From: Adiantum capillus-veneris
Lineage: Eukaryota; Streptophyta; Polypodiopsida; Polypodiales; Pteridaceae
Assembly: GCA_014529385.2 (NCBI GenBank)
Contig: CM043943.1
Span: forward strand, 99,214,355-99,253,354
Length of the DNA: 39,000 nt
Reading direction: 5' to 3'
The notes beneath the pieces are model-generated. The model did no database searches and had not been told where the DNA came from. It saw only the letters and a list, made by a program, of their open reading frames with translations. A program made the position numbers and the translations under genes. This document shows, one piece after another, positions 18,831 to 29,879 of the stretch. Each line of letters opens with the position of its first letter. Within the stretch, counting starts at the first letter, position 1.

Positions 18831-19501
18831 AGAGGTGCTTCACATGTAAGTAAATACCTAGGCTAGAATAATGATGCTAGACTATGCAAACACTCCCTAA
18901 TGCCTACACCTAGCAGACACTGCTTGTGTTTAGGTGCATTCAAAGGATACACAACTAATCCAAATGTGTGGACATGCACACCATGTGTATAGGCTCATGA
19001 TTCTAGAAGAATTTCTAGGATATGTTAGACCTAGAAATACAAGTTGGCTTGTCCACATGCATATAAGGTTAGATGTGCACATGACATTTGGATCCTGTTA
19101 CTCCCATTTTGGAGAATCTTGATCTGCAAATTCAAGGTTATGTGGACGAGAAAGAGTTTCATATTAGAGGTACTTCACATGTAAGTAAATACCTAGACTA
19201 GAATAATGATTCTAGATTATGCAAACACTCTCTAATGCCTACACTTAGCAGACACTGCTTGTGTTTAGGTGCATTCAGAGGATATGCAATTAATCCAAAT
19301 GTGTGGACATGCACACCATGTGTATAGGCTCACAAGGATTCTAAAAACCTTTCTAGGATATGTGAGACCTAGATACGAGTTGGCTTGTCCACATGCATAT
19401 AAGGTTAGATGTGCACATGACATTTAGATCCTGTTACTCCCATTTTGGAGAAGATTGATCTGCAAATTCAAGGTTCTGTGGATGTGAAAGAGTTTCATAT
19501 T
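18831..19501 (+). repeat. Two tandem copies of a 335-base repeat
   Basis: Unit 1 (18831-19165) and unit 2 (19166-about 19501) both begin AGAGGTGCTTCACATGTAAG or its variant and share nearly every block, for example TAGCAGACACTGCTTGTGTT and GTGTGGACATGCACACCATG. They differ by scattered substitutions and a few indels. The units are rich in short palindromes such as TGTGGACATGCACACCATGTG. No coding is evident. They lie between two primer sites that point away from each other. Confidence 0.9.
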
Positions 19502-19541
19502 ATGCCACTTGAGGGATTGTAATGTAGTATTGGGTATCACA

Positions 19542-19553
19542 TGGTATTAGAGG
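19542..19553 (+). promoter_or_regulatory. Probable primer binding site
   Basis: TGGTATTAGAGG matches the initiator-Met site TGGTATCAGAGC at 10 of 12 positions and directly follows ATCACA, a normal LTR end. The Ty3 remnant at 19558-20088 on the same strand supports it. Confidence 0.5.
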
Positions 19554-19557
19554 TTGC

Positions 19558-20088
19558 ATGCTAAGGTGGATACTTCCAACAAACCTTGTACATAGGGAAA
19601 AGACTCATATCCTTGATGTAAATCTTAAAGGAAAGTCTATTCCAGTTGTTTGTGCTTTCACTATTTCATCTATAATAAATAATCAACCTTTTATGTACTT
19701 GATATTTACAAAACAAGTAGATGAAGTTGTATTAAATATGCGTGCTTTAGATAAAGATATGACAACCTTTTGAAGTGGTTTTAGTGATGATTTTTCAAAC
19801 TCTTTGCTAGGGGCGTTACCTCTTGAGAGACCTGAGGATCATAACTAGATCTTGTGCCAGGTTCTCGTCCACCAAATAGGCCACCATATAGGCGGGTTGG
19901 TAAAACCTAGTAGAAAGAGTTTATGAGTTAGGTGAATGAACTTTTAGAGAAGGGGTAGATTCATCCTAGGTCATCACTATTTGTTCACATGAACTCCTAG
20001 TGTAGAAGAAGGATGGGTTATAGCGCATGTGCATTGAGTATCACCCTTTGAATAAGAATACCGTCAAGAACAGGCTCCCCATATTGTG
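19558..20088 (+). pseudogene. Ty3/gypsy protease-RT linker and RT N-terminus remnant
   Basis: The first part (MLRWILPTNLVHREKTHILD to DKDMTTF) resembles the linker between protease and RT. The RT entry is clearer: GALPLERPEDHN near 19811-19846, then a stop, a segment matching the usual pro-rich PPNRPP-like turn near 19870, LLEKG near 19935 and a final VKNRLPI-like end near 20070-20085. Stops and shifts are frequent. The match ends at 20088, before the catalytic residues. Everything from gag to protease is also missing, so this is a small internal remnant. Confidence 0.6.
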
Positions 20089-20250
20089 GATATATGAATT
20101 TTTTGGGTGGGTTGAGGGAGAAACAATGATTTCTTTAACGTGATCACAAACACGTTAATAATTTTGAGTGATTACACATGAAAAACTTGTAACTACGTAA
20201 AATATTAACGTATCCTCTTGGTAACCTACAAAAACCACTTGAGATAGTAA

Positions 20251-20340
20251 GCCCGTCGGGCCTTTTTATTTTCTCGAGAGGCCCTTTGAGCTTTTATAGT
20301 AGCCCAATGGACCCGTCGAAATAAAAAAGATCGGCGGGCC
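20251..20340. repeat. Imperfect inverted repeat, GC-rich arms
   Basis: GCCCGTCGGGCCTTTTTATT at 20251-20270 is roughly complementary to AATAAAAAAGATCGGCGGGCC at 20320-20340. Arms are about 20 bases with a loop near 48 bases that contains further AGGCCC and GGGCCT-like motifs. GC-rich arms stand out in AT-rich surroundings. Confidence 0.55.
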
Positions 20341-21080
20341 AATTTGTATAAAGTAAAAATTCTATGTCATCTTTAGTATTTGGACAACTTTTATGCTCTC
20401 CAACAATTTAATGATCTCGTGATGAGGATCAAATTCTTTGATAGTTGAATGCACCGATTGTTCATGATGGCTCTCTTCACGCAATTTGCGCTGTGTGTTT
20501 CGCACAGAGTGTTAATGAAGTCTTGAAAATGTCACTTTTGTTGATTTGTTAAATTATGGCTTTGGGACACACTGAAATTTTTCATATGAGCTCTTTACGG
20601 AGCTCTTTACGGATTGGACGTTTAATGATCTTTTCTTATTTCTACATCGTCTCTGCAGAGGCTAATTAAAAAGAAAAATATGTACATTAGAAACATATCA
20701 CGTTTGATAAGATATGTATCTCCATACGTTAAAAACATGTCATATTTTAAAGAAGGCACTCCTCCAATGTGAGACATGGCAAAGATGGAGCTATGTGACA
20801 AACAATGACAGGAATAGAAAGTAAAAATTAAAGAAAGTTAAATCTCAAGATCACTCTACTCTGTAGAAGCAAGTAAAGATTGCACAAGGTATGCATGCAA
20901 ACATTGGTGAAAGATTAGATGCAAGCGACAATGGTAAAATCATCGCATGGCATTGAGTGCTAGGTTTGTGCATATTATTGACATCACATGATGCTCTAGT
21001 AGAAACTTCGAGAATCGGTTCAAAATTGTTTGATGCGTGCATATGATACAATATCAAAAGTATTTTATATTTTTTAGAGC
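20341..21080. other. Stretch without a recognisable gene
   Basis: AT-rich sequence with a small tandem GGAGCTCTTTAC at 20590-20615. No domain or structured repeat was seen. Confidence 0.5.
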
Positions 21081-21387
21081 ATATCAGCTATGTTGACAAA
21101 TGCTACAAAGAAAGAACAAAAGCAAAACTTGAGAGCTTCGAGACAAAGCAAGGTATGCAAACCTTGCATCCCTCCATTATACAATACACTGAGTTCACCA
21201 CAAAAGCCCCATGGATCTCTCTCTTTCCATACTACAATGGAGGTTGCTCTTTTCATAAGGCACATTTTGGTGCCATATGCACATGCTTCAAGATGGTTGA
21301 GGTCACTACCAATAATAAATTTTGAGCCATCAAAGATAGAAAATGTATGCCTAATAATGGTGATCCAACACATGCTAGCAATTTTGC

Positions 21388-21729
21388 ATGCATCGGATAG
21401 ATGACATTGTAGTTGTCCACTCAGTTGGCATCGTGCATTGTGACCTGCACCCATTTAATGCAATGCTAGATTTTACACAAACAAATCAACGTTGTATCGA
21501 CATTATCAATTGGGACATGTTGCTTAGAACCTCAAATAAGCGAGTATCAAATAACTATGTACGCGATATTGTTTTGCTTTCGAAAGCTAAAGAACGAGGA
21601 AAAACAGAATTGTTAAAGAGGCCATGGGTTGCACCTAAAATATATAATTTGATGTGTAATGATGTATACACAAGAGTCAATGACATTTATGCCTTTGTTT
21701 TTCTACTAGATATAATGATAGGTTTTTGA
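21388..21729 (+). pseudogene. Protein-kinase-like C-lobe fragment
   Basis: The frame shows the catalytic loop HSVGIVHCDLHPFNAMLDF, with the HCD Asp and the Asn five residues on. Then comes a segment where DFG is expected but INW is found, an activation-segment end RPWVAPKIYNLM (APE changed to APK), and YTRVNDIYAFVFLLDIM, which fits helix F with its Asp. These are landmarks of eukaryotic protein kinases in correct order. The N-lobe may continue upstream in another frame from about 21090 to 21402 (ending MLAILHASDR), which would need a frameshift. The change of DFG suggests a pseudokinase or a decayed copy. Its substrate is unknown. Confidence 0.65.
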
Positions 21730-22443
21730 CGTGTAACCAAAAGGGTGTTCTTCAATGATGAAGTGTTTCATCATGCAGACTAGGACACACTTAATGTTAT
21801 ATAATAGAAAGTAGACACATGGATTAAGCTTAGGGAACGTTAAGATAGAAGAAAAGATTTTGACCTATTGTTATTTTTTAAAAAGCAATTAAAAATAGAT
21901 TTTAGCCTTGTGCAACAGCCATTAATCAAACTCATGCAACTTTTTATTCGGTAATACCTAAAATTATAATTGTTTATTATAAAGTGGGTTTTATCTTGGT
22001 TTTTGATCCTCGATTCTCTACGAATATTCTGTATTTGAATGGTGTGTATTTTTAGTCCACTCTTTCTCAGTAAATTTCTCAAAAAATTTAAGCATTTCTC
22101 AGTAAATTAGCTCTTCAAGTACTTTATTTTTGAATGGTTAACACGGTCTACTTTCTCTGCTCTAACCATGGTTTTATTTTAATTGATAAGCAGTGTCAAC
22201 TTAAGAGTTAAAAGAGTAGATAGTTCACAAAGAAATATTGCTAATATTATTTTATCTTGTGATTGTAAGAATTTGAAATACTATGGATGAGCAAAATCAA
22301 GTAGCCATCAATGCATTTCAATGCATGAAGTCGCACATAGTATGTCAGCACAACAAGTAACCCATACCGCTCATCGATTATCCTAATGTACAAACCCAAA
22401 CCATGCACAGTGGAAGGATATCAATAAAGAAGTGACAAAGGAA
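21730..22443. other. AT-rich stretch without a recognisable gene
   Basis: Short frames only. It separates the kinase-like fragment from the frame at 22444. Confidence 0.5.
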
Positions 22444-22968
22444 ATGATAAAGCTTATATGGTCATGCAATGACTCCGAGATCGAGAAAGGCAGGTGGAAA
22501 GTATCAAAGTGTCAGCATAAAAGGATTAAAGGAAACACTGAAAAAATCTATTTGAAGGTTTTTGAACATCCCCTATACAATGCAGATTGTGTCCTCTACT
22601 CTGCAAAGATTTTATATACACAATTTTTCCATCAACGACCTGTAGATTTATCCTCCAAGGAAACCACTATCGCCACACACGATCTAAGAGAGAGCTATCT
22701 AATATTCAGACAAAAGGAGCTAGTATTAATTGTTGAAAATGCACAGATAGACCTGAAGAAGGAGAAATATATTTCAAATACACAATTGACAAAGGAGGCA
22801 AAAATCACATGGCTCCTCAAAGTATCCCAATGGCCTTTAGCATCACAATTAAGAATTGAACAAAGCCTTAATCATCTTAGCCAGGATGCACAAAAATTAA
22901 CACAGCATGTTAATCCTCTGTTCATCCAAGGAACAAACACAAGTCACATGTTCTCTATCCGGAGTTAG
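22444..22968 (+). CDS. Unrecognised reading frame of 174 residues
   Basis: The first ATG is at 22444; the frame is open from just after a TAA near 22397. It is long for such AT-rich DNA. The protein is polar and Lys- and Gln-rich, with segments WSCNDSEIEKGRWKVSKCQH, KVFEHPLYNADCVLYSAKIL, HDLRESYLIFRQKELVLIVE and LSQDAQKLTQHVNPLFIQGT. No signal peptide or membrane segment is obvious. I did not recognise a family. It may be an exon of the same degraded gene as the kinase-like fragment 0.7 kb upstream, or a chance frame. Confidence that it is coding is moderate. Confidence 0.4.
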   Translation: MIKLIWSCNDSEIEKGRWKVSKCQHKRIKGNTEKIYLKVFEHPLYNADCVLYSAKILYTQFFHQRPVDLSSKETTIATHDLRESYLIFRQKELVLIVENAQIDLKKEKYISNTQLTKEAKITWLLKVSQWPLASQLRIEQSLNHLSQDAQKLTQHVNPLFIQGTNTSHMFSIRS

Positions 22969-23539
22969 TCCCTGCACCACACTCCGAGGCATCTTCATCT
23001 TCTCAATGTCTAGTTTGCTATAGAATTTTCAATGGATGAAGTGGCTTCTACACATAGCGTGTGGCCACTATTATCATCTCATTTGCTTGACTAGACTAAT
23101 ACAAAATAGTAATCAATGTGGAATTTTTTCCAAAGAAAATTTGCAAGGATTATATTACTTGTTTGGAATGGAGGAAAATGCGTTTAAATTAAAGCAAGTG
23201 TGACAAAACACCTATATTGCAATTAAAAATCTATTCACTATGAAGAAGCACACTTAGAACGCCACCTTTCATAACAATAGACATTATAATTTTTCCTTGA
23301 AGCAACATTGCATATAATTAAAACAAGAACAGTATAAGCTCCAATTGCATTTTGTACTTGCAATCTTAGCTCATCTTATGATGAATCTTTACAGTCATTG
23401 TTTTGTTCTGAGTTTGAGCATTATTTATTTTTCTTTGTTGAATCGACAATCGTGCATTGAGATACACCAACATTAAACTTACCAATCTTCAATTTGAAAA
23501 TCATACACCCAAGTAAGCATTTCTTCTTCTTAGTCAACA
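22969..23539. other. AT-rich stretch without a recognisable gene
   Basis: No domain was seen. Part may be the 3' flank of the hAT transposase on the minus strand. Confidence 0.45.
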
Positions 23540-24848
23540 CTTTAGCATTTCTTCGTCATAGTCATCACTTTTGATGTGATGTATCTTTTCATTGAAGAAA
23601 GTATAAATTAATGTTTTAGCTCTATCTGCTAATAATCTGTTCCAGATTGTGCTATGAACATACTTGTAGATACTTCAATTTTTCTTAGAGCTCAAATTTG
23701 TTGCACACTGTACAAAACATTTCATTGCAAGTGGACGTAGAGTAGAGTAATGGTCTCCACCATCCATCATCCACCACTTCCATGCAGGTTACTCTTTGTC
23801 ATTGACTGGATAAAATCAATTACAAAAGTTCCTTGTTTTTGTCTAATGCACTCATCTCTTCGATGCAATTAGTTTGATCTTGAACATCGGAGTAGAATAT
23901 ATTGAGTACGTGATAGAAATTGTTTACCACCTCTGTATTTAACACGAATTATAAATTTCAATGCTCTGAATATAGCATGTAAGCTACACTATGGAGTGGA
24001 CTATAAGCACTCCTCTATTTTGTATGAAAGTACTTAAATAAAACTTTTTGTTGTTTTGCAGAGAATGGTATTCACCACTTCTTCTCTACTGCAGATTCTT
24101 TTAACTCCTCAAGATTTTCTAAAGTTTGCTGGATTGTCCACCAAGTCATCCACAGTTTGCCTAGAGTGGCTTCTTTTGATCAAGGTTGTTAATTGTAAAC
24201 ATAACATGTCTCATTATGTAGTATACATCCATTATACTTCTCCACCGGGTAGACTTCTTTATGGATCCAGATAAAGTTGTAATTTTTTATCACTTATTCA
24301 AATTGATCTCATTTGTCAAACATTGTGCAACTGAAAGTATCAACCACAATGCACTTATTGCGTAGGAGTGATTCCATTGTGTGATAGTGCAAGCACAACC
24401 AAGTATCAGCAAATAATTTCAACATAACGTAACTGACATGTGCATCATGTATAAATCAAGCACTCTTTGTTTTTTCAAGACGAACTTCAAAACTTGCCAA
24501 TTGTTTTGGCAAACCATGTAGTTTCTTGGCTAGTATACCAATCTTCTAGCACCAAGTTTAGATTGTGTGTATTGCAAACATTGGCATAAATATGTGGAAA
24601 GAACTTTTTTATCATGTTATCAGCATTTTTATAATTCTCTCCATTGTCCATGACCACTTGAATGATATGTTCAACATTGATTTTTTTAATTACATTTTCA
24701 AGACCTCAACAATATATTTGTCACTTTTAATAGCACCAAAGCTGTCAATAGATTTTATGAACATCTTTCCCCTTGGAGAAACCAACATAACAGTGATCAA
24801 TGGCCTTCTTTGAACATCAAACCAACCATCACTGACAATTGTGAATCC
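23540..24848 (-). pseudogene. hAT-family transposase remnant (DUF659 type)
   Basis: On the minus strand the DUF659-type start GFTIVSDGWFDVQRRPLITV contains the first catalytic Asp. KMFIKSIDSFGAIKSDKYIV follows, then a one-base shift and VEHIIQVVMDNGENYKNAD with the second Asp, and FFPHIYANVCNTHNLNLVLE. The central part from 24340 to 23790 is badly eroded. The C-terminal hAT dimerisation region shows STLRPLAMKCFVQCATNLSS, a stop at 23675-23677, SIYKYVHSTIWNRLLADRAK and TLIYTFFNEKIHH. The stop lies where hAT proteins have the Trp of E-R-N-W-S, so TGG probably became TGA. Terminal inverted repeats were not found. hAT transposases cut and paste DNA transposons in the nucleus. Confidence 0.83.
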
Positions 24849-25923
24849 TAAAAGAAAGATATTTCAAAGGACTAGTTTGAAAACACACTATTTTACTTTG
24901 ACATAACATTTGTTAGATAGATTATTTCGTATTGTGTGATACAAAGGGATGGAAATTCCTAGATTATGCTCATTGATTTTCTTCCATGCATGTTTTCAAT
25001 GATGGCTGTCAGCCATGATTAATGTACTCTCAATGAGTAAAGATTCTTTTTGTCATAAAAACTAATATCTAATACTCCCAAATGATTTTCTCATGTTAAA
25101 ATGATAATTTAATGTGGAGAAGTACCAGGGGAGTAAAAGCTACAATATTGGTAAGGCTGTCAGACCGATCTTTGTCAGGGATCCAAATGAGGAAAAATAG
25201 GGATCCAAAGGGGGACAGTCTGCAAAAGAGCAATGTGTTTCAATGGGGCTTAAAAGACCTACGGTTCAGCTCCATTAAGACTTTCATAGGCAAAGGTTCC
25301 AATAATTAAGTCATTTATCCAATGGCCAAAACAAGGGAAAAATTGAATGGTCATGCAAAGACTAAAAATTCGTCCCACATCCCTAGGAAGGAGGGGGTGA
25401 GCCCTTTGAGTAGGGGATGAGAGAGAAACACACACACTCCAAGGCTCCCCCTTTACACAAAGGAAATGCTGGACACTTGATGTCAGGCTCCTAGGCCAGT
25501 TGCCCCCAATCTCCCCTCAAATCCTATTGGATGGACATAGAGGTGGACCAATGGGAATTAGGCTAGAGTAAAGTTAGTCTAATCAATTTAAAAATGCTTG
25601 ATAAAAGAAATAAAAATTAAGCTCCCTAGAAGACTATTGGACAGTCTACCAAGGGATCCATTGAGCATTCAACAGCCCAATGCTTTGCATGATTCATATT
25701 GGCCAGAAGACTAAGAGGTCCAATGAGAGTTTAATTGAGTTATTTATTTATCTAAATCTCTCACAAAAAGGGGTTAGGGGAACATTTGTCAAAAGGCTAT
25801 CAACTATGCTTCTAATTTGTGATTGGCTAAGCTTTATAGGAGCCAATGGGAGGCCAACATGAGCAAATAGCAAGAGGGGTCGACCAAGATGAGAGAGAGG
25901 GCTGCATTTTACTCCAACCAATG

Positions 25924-25925
<2 letters not shown>
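24849..25925. other. Stretch without a recognisable gene; may include an LTR
   Basis: The first 250 bases may hold the eroded N-terminal part of the hAT gene. The rest, rich in AAGG and CCAATG-type words, leads into the LTR whose end is at 26522. The LTR start was not located. Confidence 0.4.

Positions 25926-25972
<47 letters not shown>
25926..25972. repeat. (CA)n microsatellite
   Basis: About 23 CA dinucleotides. Confidence 0.97.
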
Positions 25973-25974
<2 letters not shown>

Positions 25975-26395
25975 TCATGTGTGCAAGAAGAGCTCCATCT
26001 CCTTCTCCAAGCATTAAGAAGTGGAGGCCTACAACAACTCTTGGCTATGAAATGCAAATCCAACCAAGAGCCAAGCTTCAATGGCATGCTCATCTCCTCT
26101 ACCATGCTAATTACTAAGCTAAGCTATGCTATTAAGTGATTAATATTTTGGGAGAATACTTCTTTCTCGTAAGATACATCTTCATTGTACCAGCTAGTTT
26201 TTTCAAGGAACACAAAGATTGTATTGTACAAAAGTCTCCTTTGATGGGAGAAACTATAATACAAATCCTTTATGGAGGGGGGACCGACTCCATGTAAATC
26301 CGGTCCTCAAATATTGTTGTATTTCTCTCTCTTTTCAAGTATTGTCAATGCCAAATCAGCTAGGTGTAAATTGCTATGTTGCTTTCTCAAATTAA

Positions 26396-26436
<41 letters not shown>

Positions 26437-26522
26437 GCTCATTATTAACTTATTCTTAATGAAATTCTCACTATGTTATCAATTTTTTCTATAGACAAGT
26501 TACTAGTGCATTAAATGTTACA
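25973..26522 (+). mobile_element. 3' portion of a 5' LTR of a Ty3/gypsy element
   Basis: The stretch ends in GTTACA one base before an initiator-Met primer site, the standard LTR end. It contains no gene. The start is unknown and may lie to the left of the (CA)n run. Confidence 0.5.
26398..26434. repeat. (CT)n microsatellite
   Basis: About 18 CT dinucleotides, 90 bases before the LTR end at 26522. Confidence 0.97.
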
Positions 26523-26523
26523 T

Positions 26524-26535
26524 TGGTATCACAGC
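26524..26535 (+). promoter_or_regulatory. Primer binding site (initiator tRNA-Met type)
   Basis: TGGTATCACAGC differs at one base from TGGTATCAGAGC and follows TTACAT. Confidence 0.75.
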
Positions 26536-26956
26536 TATTGGTTTCTCTTTTCTTGCTCAAGAAGAGAGGTCATCAAGCTTTCTACAAATGGTTGGTGTTA
26601 TTAATTGCAAAAGAGTAAGTAGAATAGGGATTTTTCATCCTTGAAGCATGCCTACTTTATGCAGTGATTGGGGATACCATCGAGAGCTATGGTCTTAATA
26701 ATGGAGTCCTACAGGGCTTGCTTATGGCTTAACCATTATTGAGCTTTTAGAAGCTTGACAAGAACCGTGTTGTCTTGGCTCTCTCTCTTCTATATTCCTT
26801 ACAATTAATAATATTCAAGCCACGGGTATAGATGCTTGAGTGCTTACCTTTGAAGGTAAAGAGGAGTAGCAGCTACTAGGGCTTGAAGTGCCAAGGTACA
26901 ACTAAAAGTTTACACCTAAAATTTGCTAGTATGGCTGACAAGGAAACGAGATTAAA

Positions 26957-28560
26957 ATGAATGTTAATAGCTTTGATTTTGCTAAAGAAAGAGCAACTAA
27001 TGATGACCCTATGCTTGTAAACTATCTTGTTTCTAGGCTTCAACAAGCCCTGGGCAACCCATCCCTCCAAGGTGAAGTGCTACAGCAATTGCACACCCAT
27101 GGTATTGTCCAAAATCCCCAACAAGAAGAGAGATTACCTAGGAAAGCTCCTGGTGAGACTTCCAAAAGAGGAATTTCTCTGATAAGGGAAGACGAGAAGG
27201 ATCCATACAAAGGGCTCAAAAATTTACTCCTTGATGATGCATCTCCCTCTTAAAGGAGAAACCAAGTTTCAACGGTAGAGCCCCCACCAAAAGAACGCGA
27301 AAGAAGTGAGTCTTCTGCCACCTTGGTGAAGATGGCTCCACAAAGATGGTGGGCAAAATGCTCTCCAACACCCCCTAAACGGAGAATTCCATCGCATACT
27401 TCTCTATATCATAATTCAAAGAGGGAAGAAAGAAAACAAGAGAAGAAAATACCAAGAAAAAGGTCACCCTCCTCTCCATCCCCTTCTTCATCCTCTTCCT
27501 CTTTTGAAGAAAGTGGTGGTACAGACAAGGAGGAACAAGGGAAGAAAAAGGCGAGAAAGACGTCAACCTCTTCTGCATCCTCCTCATACTTTCCTCTTCT
27601 GAAGAAAGTGATGGTGCAGCTCTTGAACCACCTAAAAGAACAAGCCATAGGAAATCCTCTGTCGCCTGGAAGAGGTCTTCCATGCTCAAAAAGTTCAAAG
27701 AGGGAGGAAAGAACATCTCTTTCCTTACCTACAATGGCACTTTTGGTGCAACAGACAACGTCGTGGCCTTTATCCAACAATTCGATGCGGCGTTTGGAGA
27801 TGAGGGTTTCACGGAGTCCTCTAAGATACATCATGTAGCCATGCATTTTCAAAAGTTTGCCAGACAATGGTGGTCTAGCCTACAAGCAAACGGCAAAGCT
27901 CCATGAACATGGAAAGCTTTAAGAGCTTCCATCATGAAGCACTTTTTGGCTACCGATGTGAAAGACAAAGTACTCATCGAATGGAAAAGTTTGAATCTCT
28001 CTCCCTACGAATCTATTCACAAATATGTAGAGAAGTTTTAAGATTTACATATCAAAGCGAGTGTCTTCAAAAAGATGGATTTTTGAGAGCAAAAACAACA
28101 ATCTTGTGTGGGTTTAATTGAGGATATGGTAGAGTATGTTAACTCTCGAAGGCCTTGCACCATATTGATTGTCATACACCATACCATGGTGGCTTCAAGA
28201 ATCAAGTTCCAACAAGGGGCTAAGAGAAATCTTAAGCCCACAAAAAATAAGGACCGTAACGAGCCAAAGGGGAAGGACAACGTCCAAAAGTCTCCTAAAG
28301 GCAACACCAACAACAACAAAGCCAAGGAGGAGGGAGTTTATAAAGGTAAAAAATAAACTCTCCCCTGAAGAGCTAGAGTGTTATCGGAAAGATAACCATT
28401 GTTTCGAGTGCGGGGAGCAAGCGCATGCCTATCATGCTTTTCCCCACAAGAATACACTTAATGAGTCTCCTAGGGCTACCTTGGTTGAAATTCAAGGAAA
28501 GGATACTCATCACAAAGGATCTCCTCTATGCCATGCTTGGGGAAAGGTATGAGAACATGA
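26957..28560 (+). pseudogene. gag: gag of the truncated Ty3/gypsy element
   Basis: The first ATG gives MNVNSFDFAKERATNDDPML, followed by a Gln-rich helix. A Lys-, Ser- and Glu-rich linker (27420-27670) leads to the capsid: ISFLTYNGTFGATDNVVAFI, FDAAFGDEGFTESSKIHHVA and FQKFARQWWSSLQANGKAP. In-frame stops interrupt the capsid at 27904-27906, 28039-28041 and 28084-28086; the second lies where a Trp is usual. The nucleocapsid begins with a Lys/Asn-rich stretch (28200-28350) and its zinc knuckle, CFECGEQAHAYHAFP, near 28400-28445, has lost the last Cys. Several shifts occur. Gag would form the RNA-packaging particle. Confidence 0.82.
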
Positions 28561-29027
28561 TGCTTTTATTCTCTTTGACCCTGGTTCTACTCACAATTTC
28601 ATATCCACAAAGTTGGCCACCAAGCTAGGCATTCAAGCCTATGAGATCGGAGATGTCCTACCTGTCGCCGATGGTGCTTTCAAGGGGCAAGAAGCTTCAA
28701 TCACTCCCTTAATTGAGAAATTGAGGCTCCATGTCCTAAGCTATATGGAAAAGGAGGATTTCTTCATCTCTCCTCTCAAGCATGAGGATGTAATCCTAGG
28801 GGCACCATGGTTTGATCGCATGGACTCCAATGTTAAATTATCTAAAAGGCAAATCTACTTTAGGTTCAGGAAAAAAGATATGTACATAGATGCTAAGGAG
28901 TTGGGTAGTACCATACCCCTTGTACATAAGCAAGCTTTCAATAAGTCAATAAAGAGCTCTATTTCCATGGACATGATTTTTGTTAAAGATTCTCAAAATG
29001 AACCTAATGATTTAGCAAAAGAAACAT
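28560..29027 (+). pseudogene. Retropepsin of the truncated Ty3/gypsy element
   Basis: The active site reads ILFDPGSTHNFIS (28571-28609); the usual D-S/T-G is D-P-G here, which would disrupt it. STKLATKLGIQAYEIGDVLP follows, then KHEDVILGAPWFDRMDSNVK near 28780-28830, which matches the end of the protease fold. A stop closes the frame at 29027-29029. The enzyme would process Gag-Pol. The frame is otherwise well kept for 140 codons. Confidence 0.8.
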
Positions 29028-29760
29028 AAATAATCAAAAGGAATTAGAGTTATCCAACTTTCTCAAGGGGTTCCAAGATGTTTTTATTGATGACATCCCT
29101 TGTGAACTACCTCCCAAATGAGGCCATGATGACCATGCAATTGAACTTCTTCCAAGAAGCTCACCGCCTAATAAACCTCCTTATCAAGTTTGTCAAGCTC
29201 AAAAAGAGAAAATTATGTGGCAAGTGCATGATTTAGTTGAGAAAGGCATGGTTAGGCCTAGCTCATCTCCATTTTGTTCACCAGTGTTATTAGTGCGAAA
29301 GAAAGATGGCACATATCGTATGTGTGTCAACTATAGAGCACTAAATAGGATCACTATCAAGAATAGGTTTCCCACTCCCATGGGTAAAAGACCTATTTGA
29401 CAAGCTACAGGGATCGACCTACTTGAAACTTCAGTAGGATTGACCTAAAAAGTGGCTACCATCAAATAAGGATAGTTGATCAGGACACTGTAAAGAACGC
29501 ATTTTGCACTACGTTTGGTCTTTACGAGTACATTGTCATGCCTTTTGGCTTGACCAATGCACCAGCCACATTTAACCGCTTGATGGTGGAGAAGCTATTC
29601 AGGCCTCACAGAACCTTTATTGGAGTGTTCTTTGATGATATAATCATCGACTCTAATTCATTGAACGAACACAAACAACATCTCCACGTAATATTTCAAG
29701 TTTTATGAGAGAATAAACGTTAAATTAATCGAAAGAAAGTGATTTTTTTTTATAAGAGAT
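29028..29760 (+). pseudogene. Reverse transcriptase of the truncated Ty3/gypsy element
   Basis: The N-terminal part shows [20 protein letters not shown] and [21 protein letters not shown] shift near 29395 and stops near 29435 precede RIDLKSGYHQIRIVDQDTVK. VMPFGLTNAPATFNRL follows, then the catalytic FFDDIIIDSNS with both Asp at 29634-29639. The thumb is broken by a TGA at 29707-29709 and a T-rich indel near 29741-29750. The domain is unmistakable but inactive because of the shift and stops. Confidence 0.9.
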
Positions 29761-29879
29761 TTAGTATTTGATTCACATTATCTCTCAAGATGGCATCCAA
29801 ATGGATCCATCAAAGCTAGAGGTAATAAAAGGATGGCTTAATCCAAGGAATCTGCATGAGAAGCTTTATAGGTATGTGT

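Noticed and set aside
18831-19501. CRISPR or similar array
   Set aside because: Only two long units without spacers, in a plant-like nuclear sequence.
21074-21454. Minus-strand 126-residue frame
   Set aside because: It overlaps the kinase-like reading on the plus strand, which carries real motifs; no motif is seen on the minus strand.
25748-26139. Cys-Val and Thr-His-rich frames across the CA repeat
   Set aside because: Same artefact of a microsatellite.
27375-27867. Long minus-strand frames opposite gag
   Set aside because: They are antisense shadows of the Lys- and Ser-rich gag linker.
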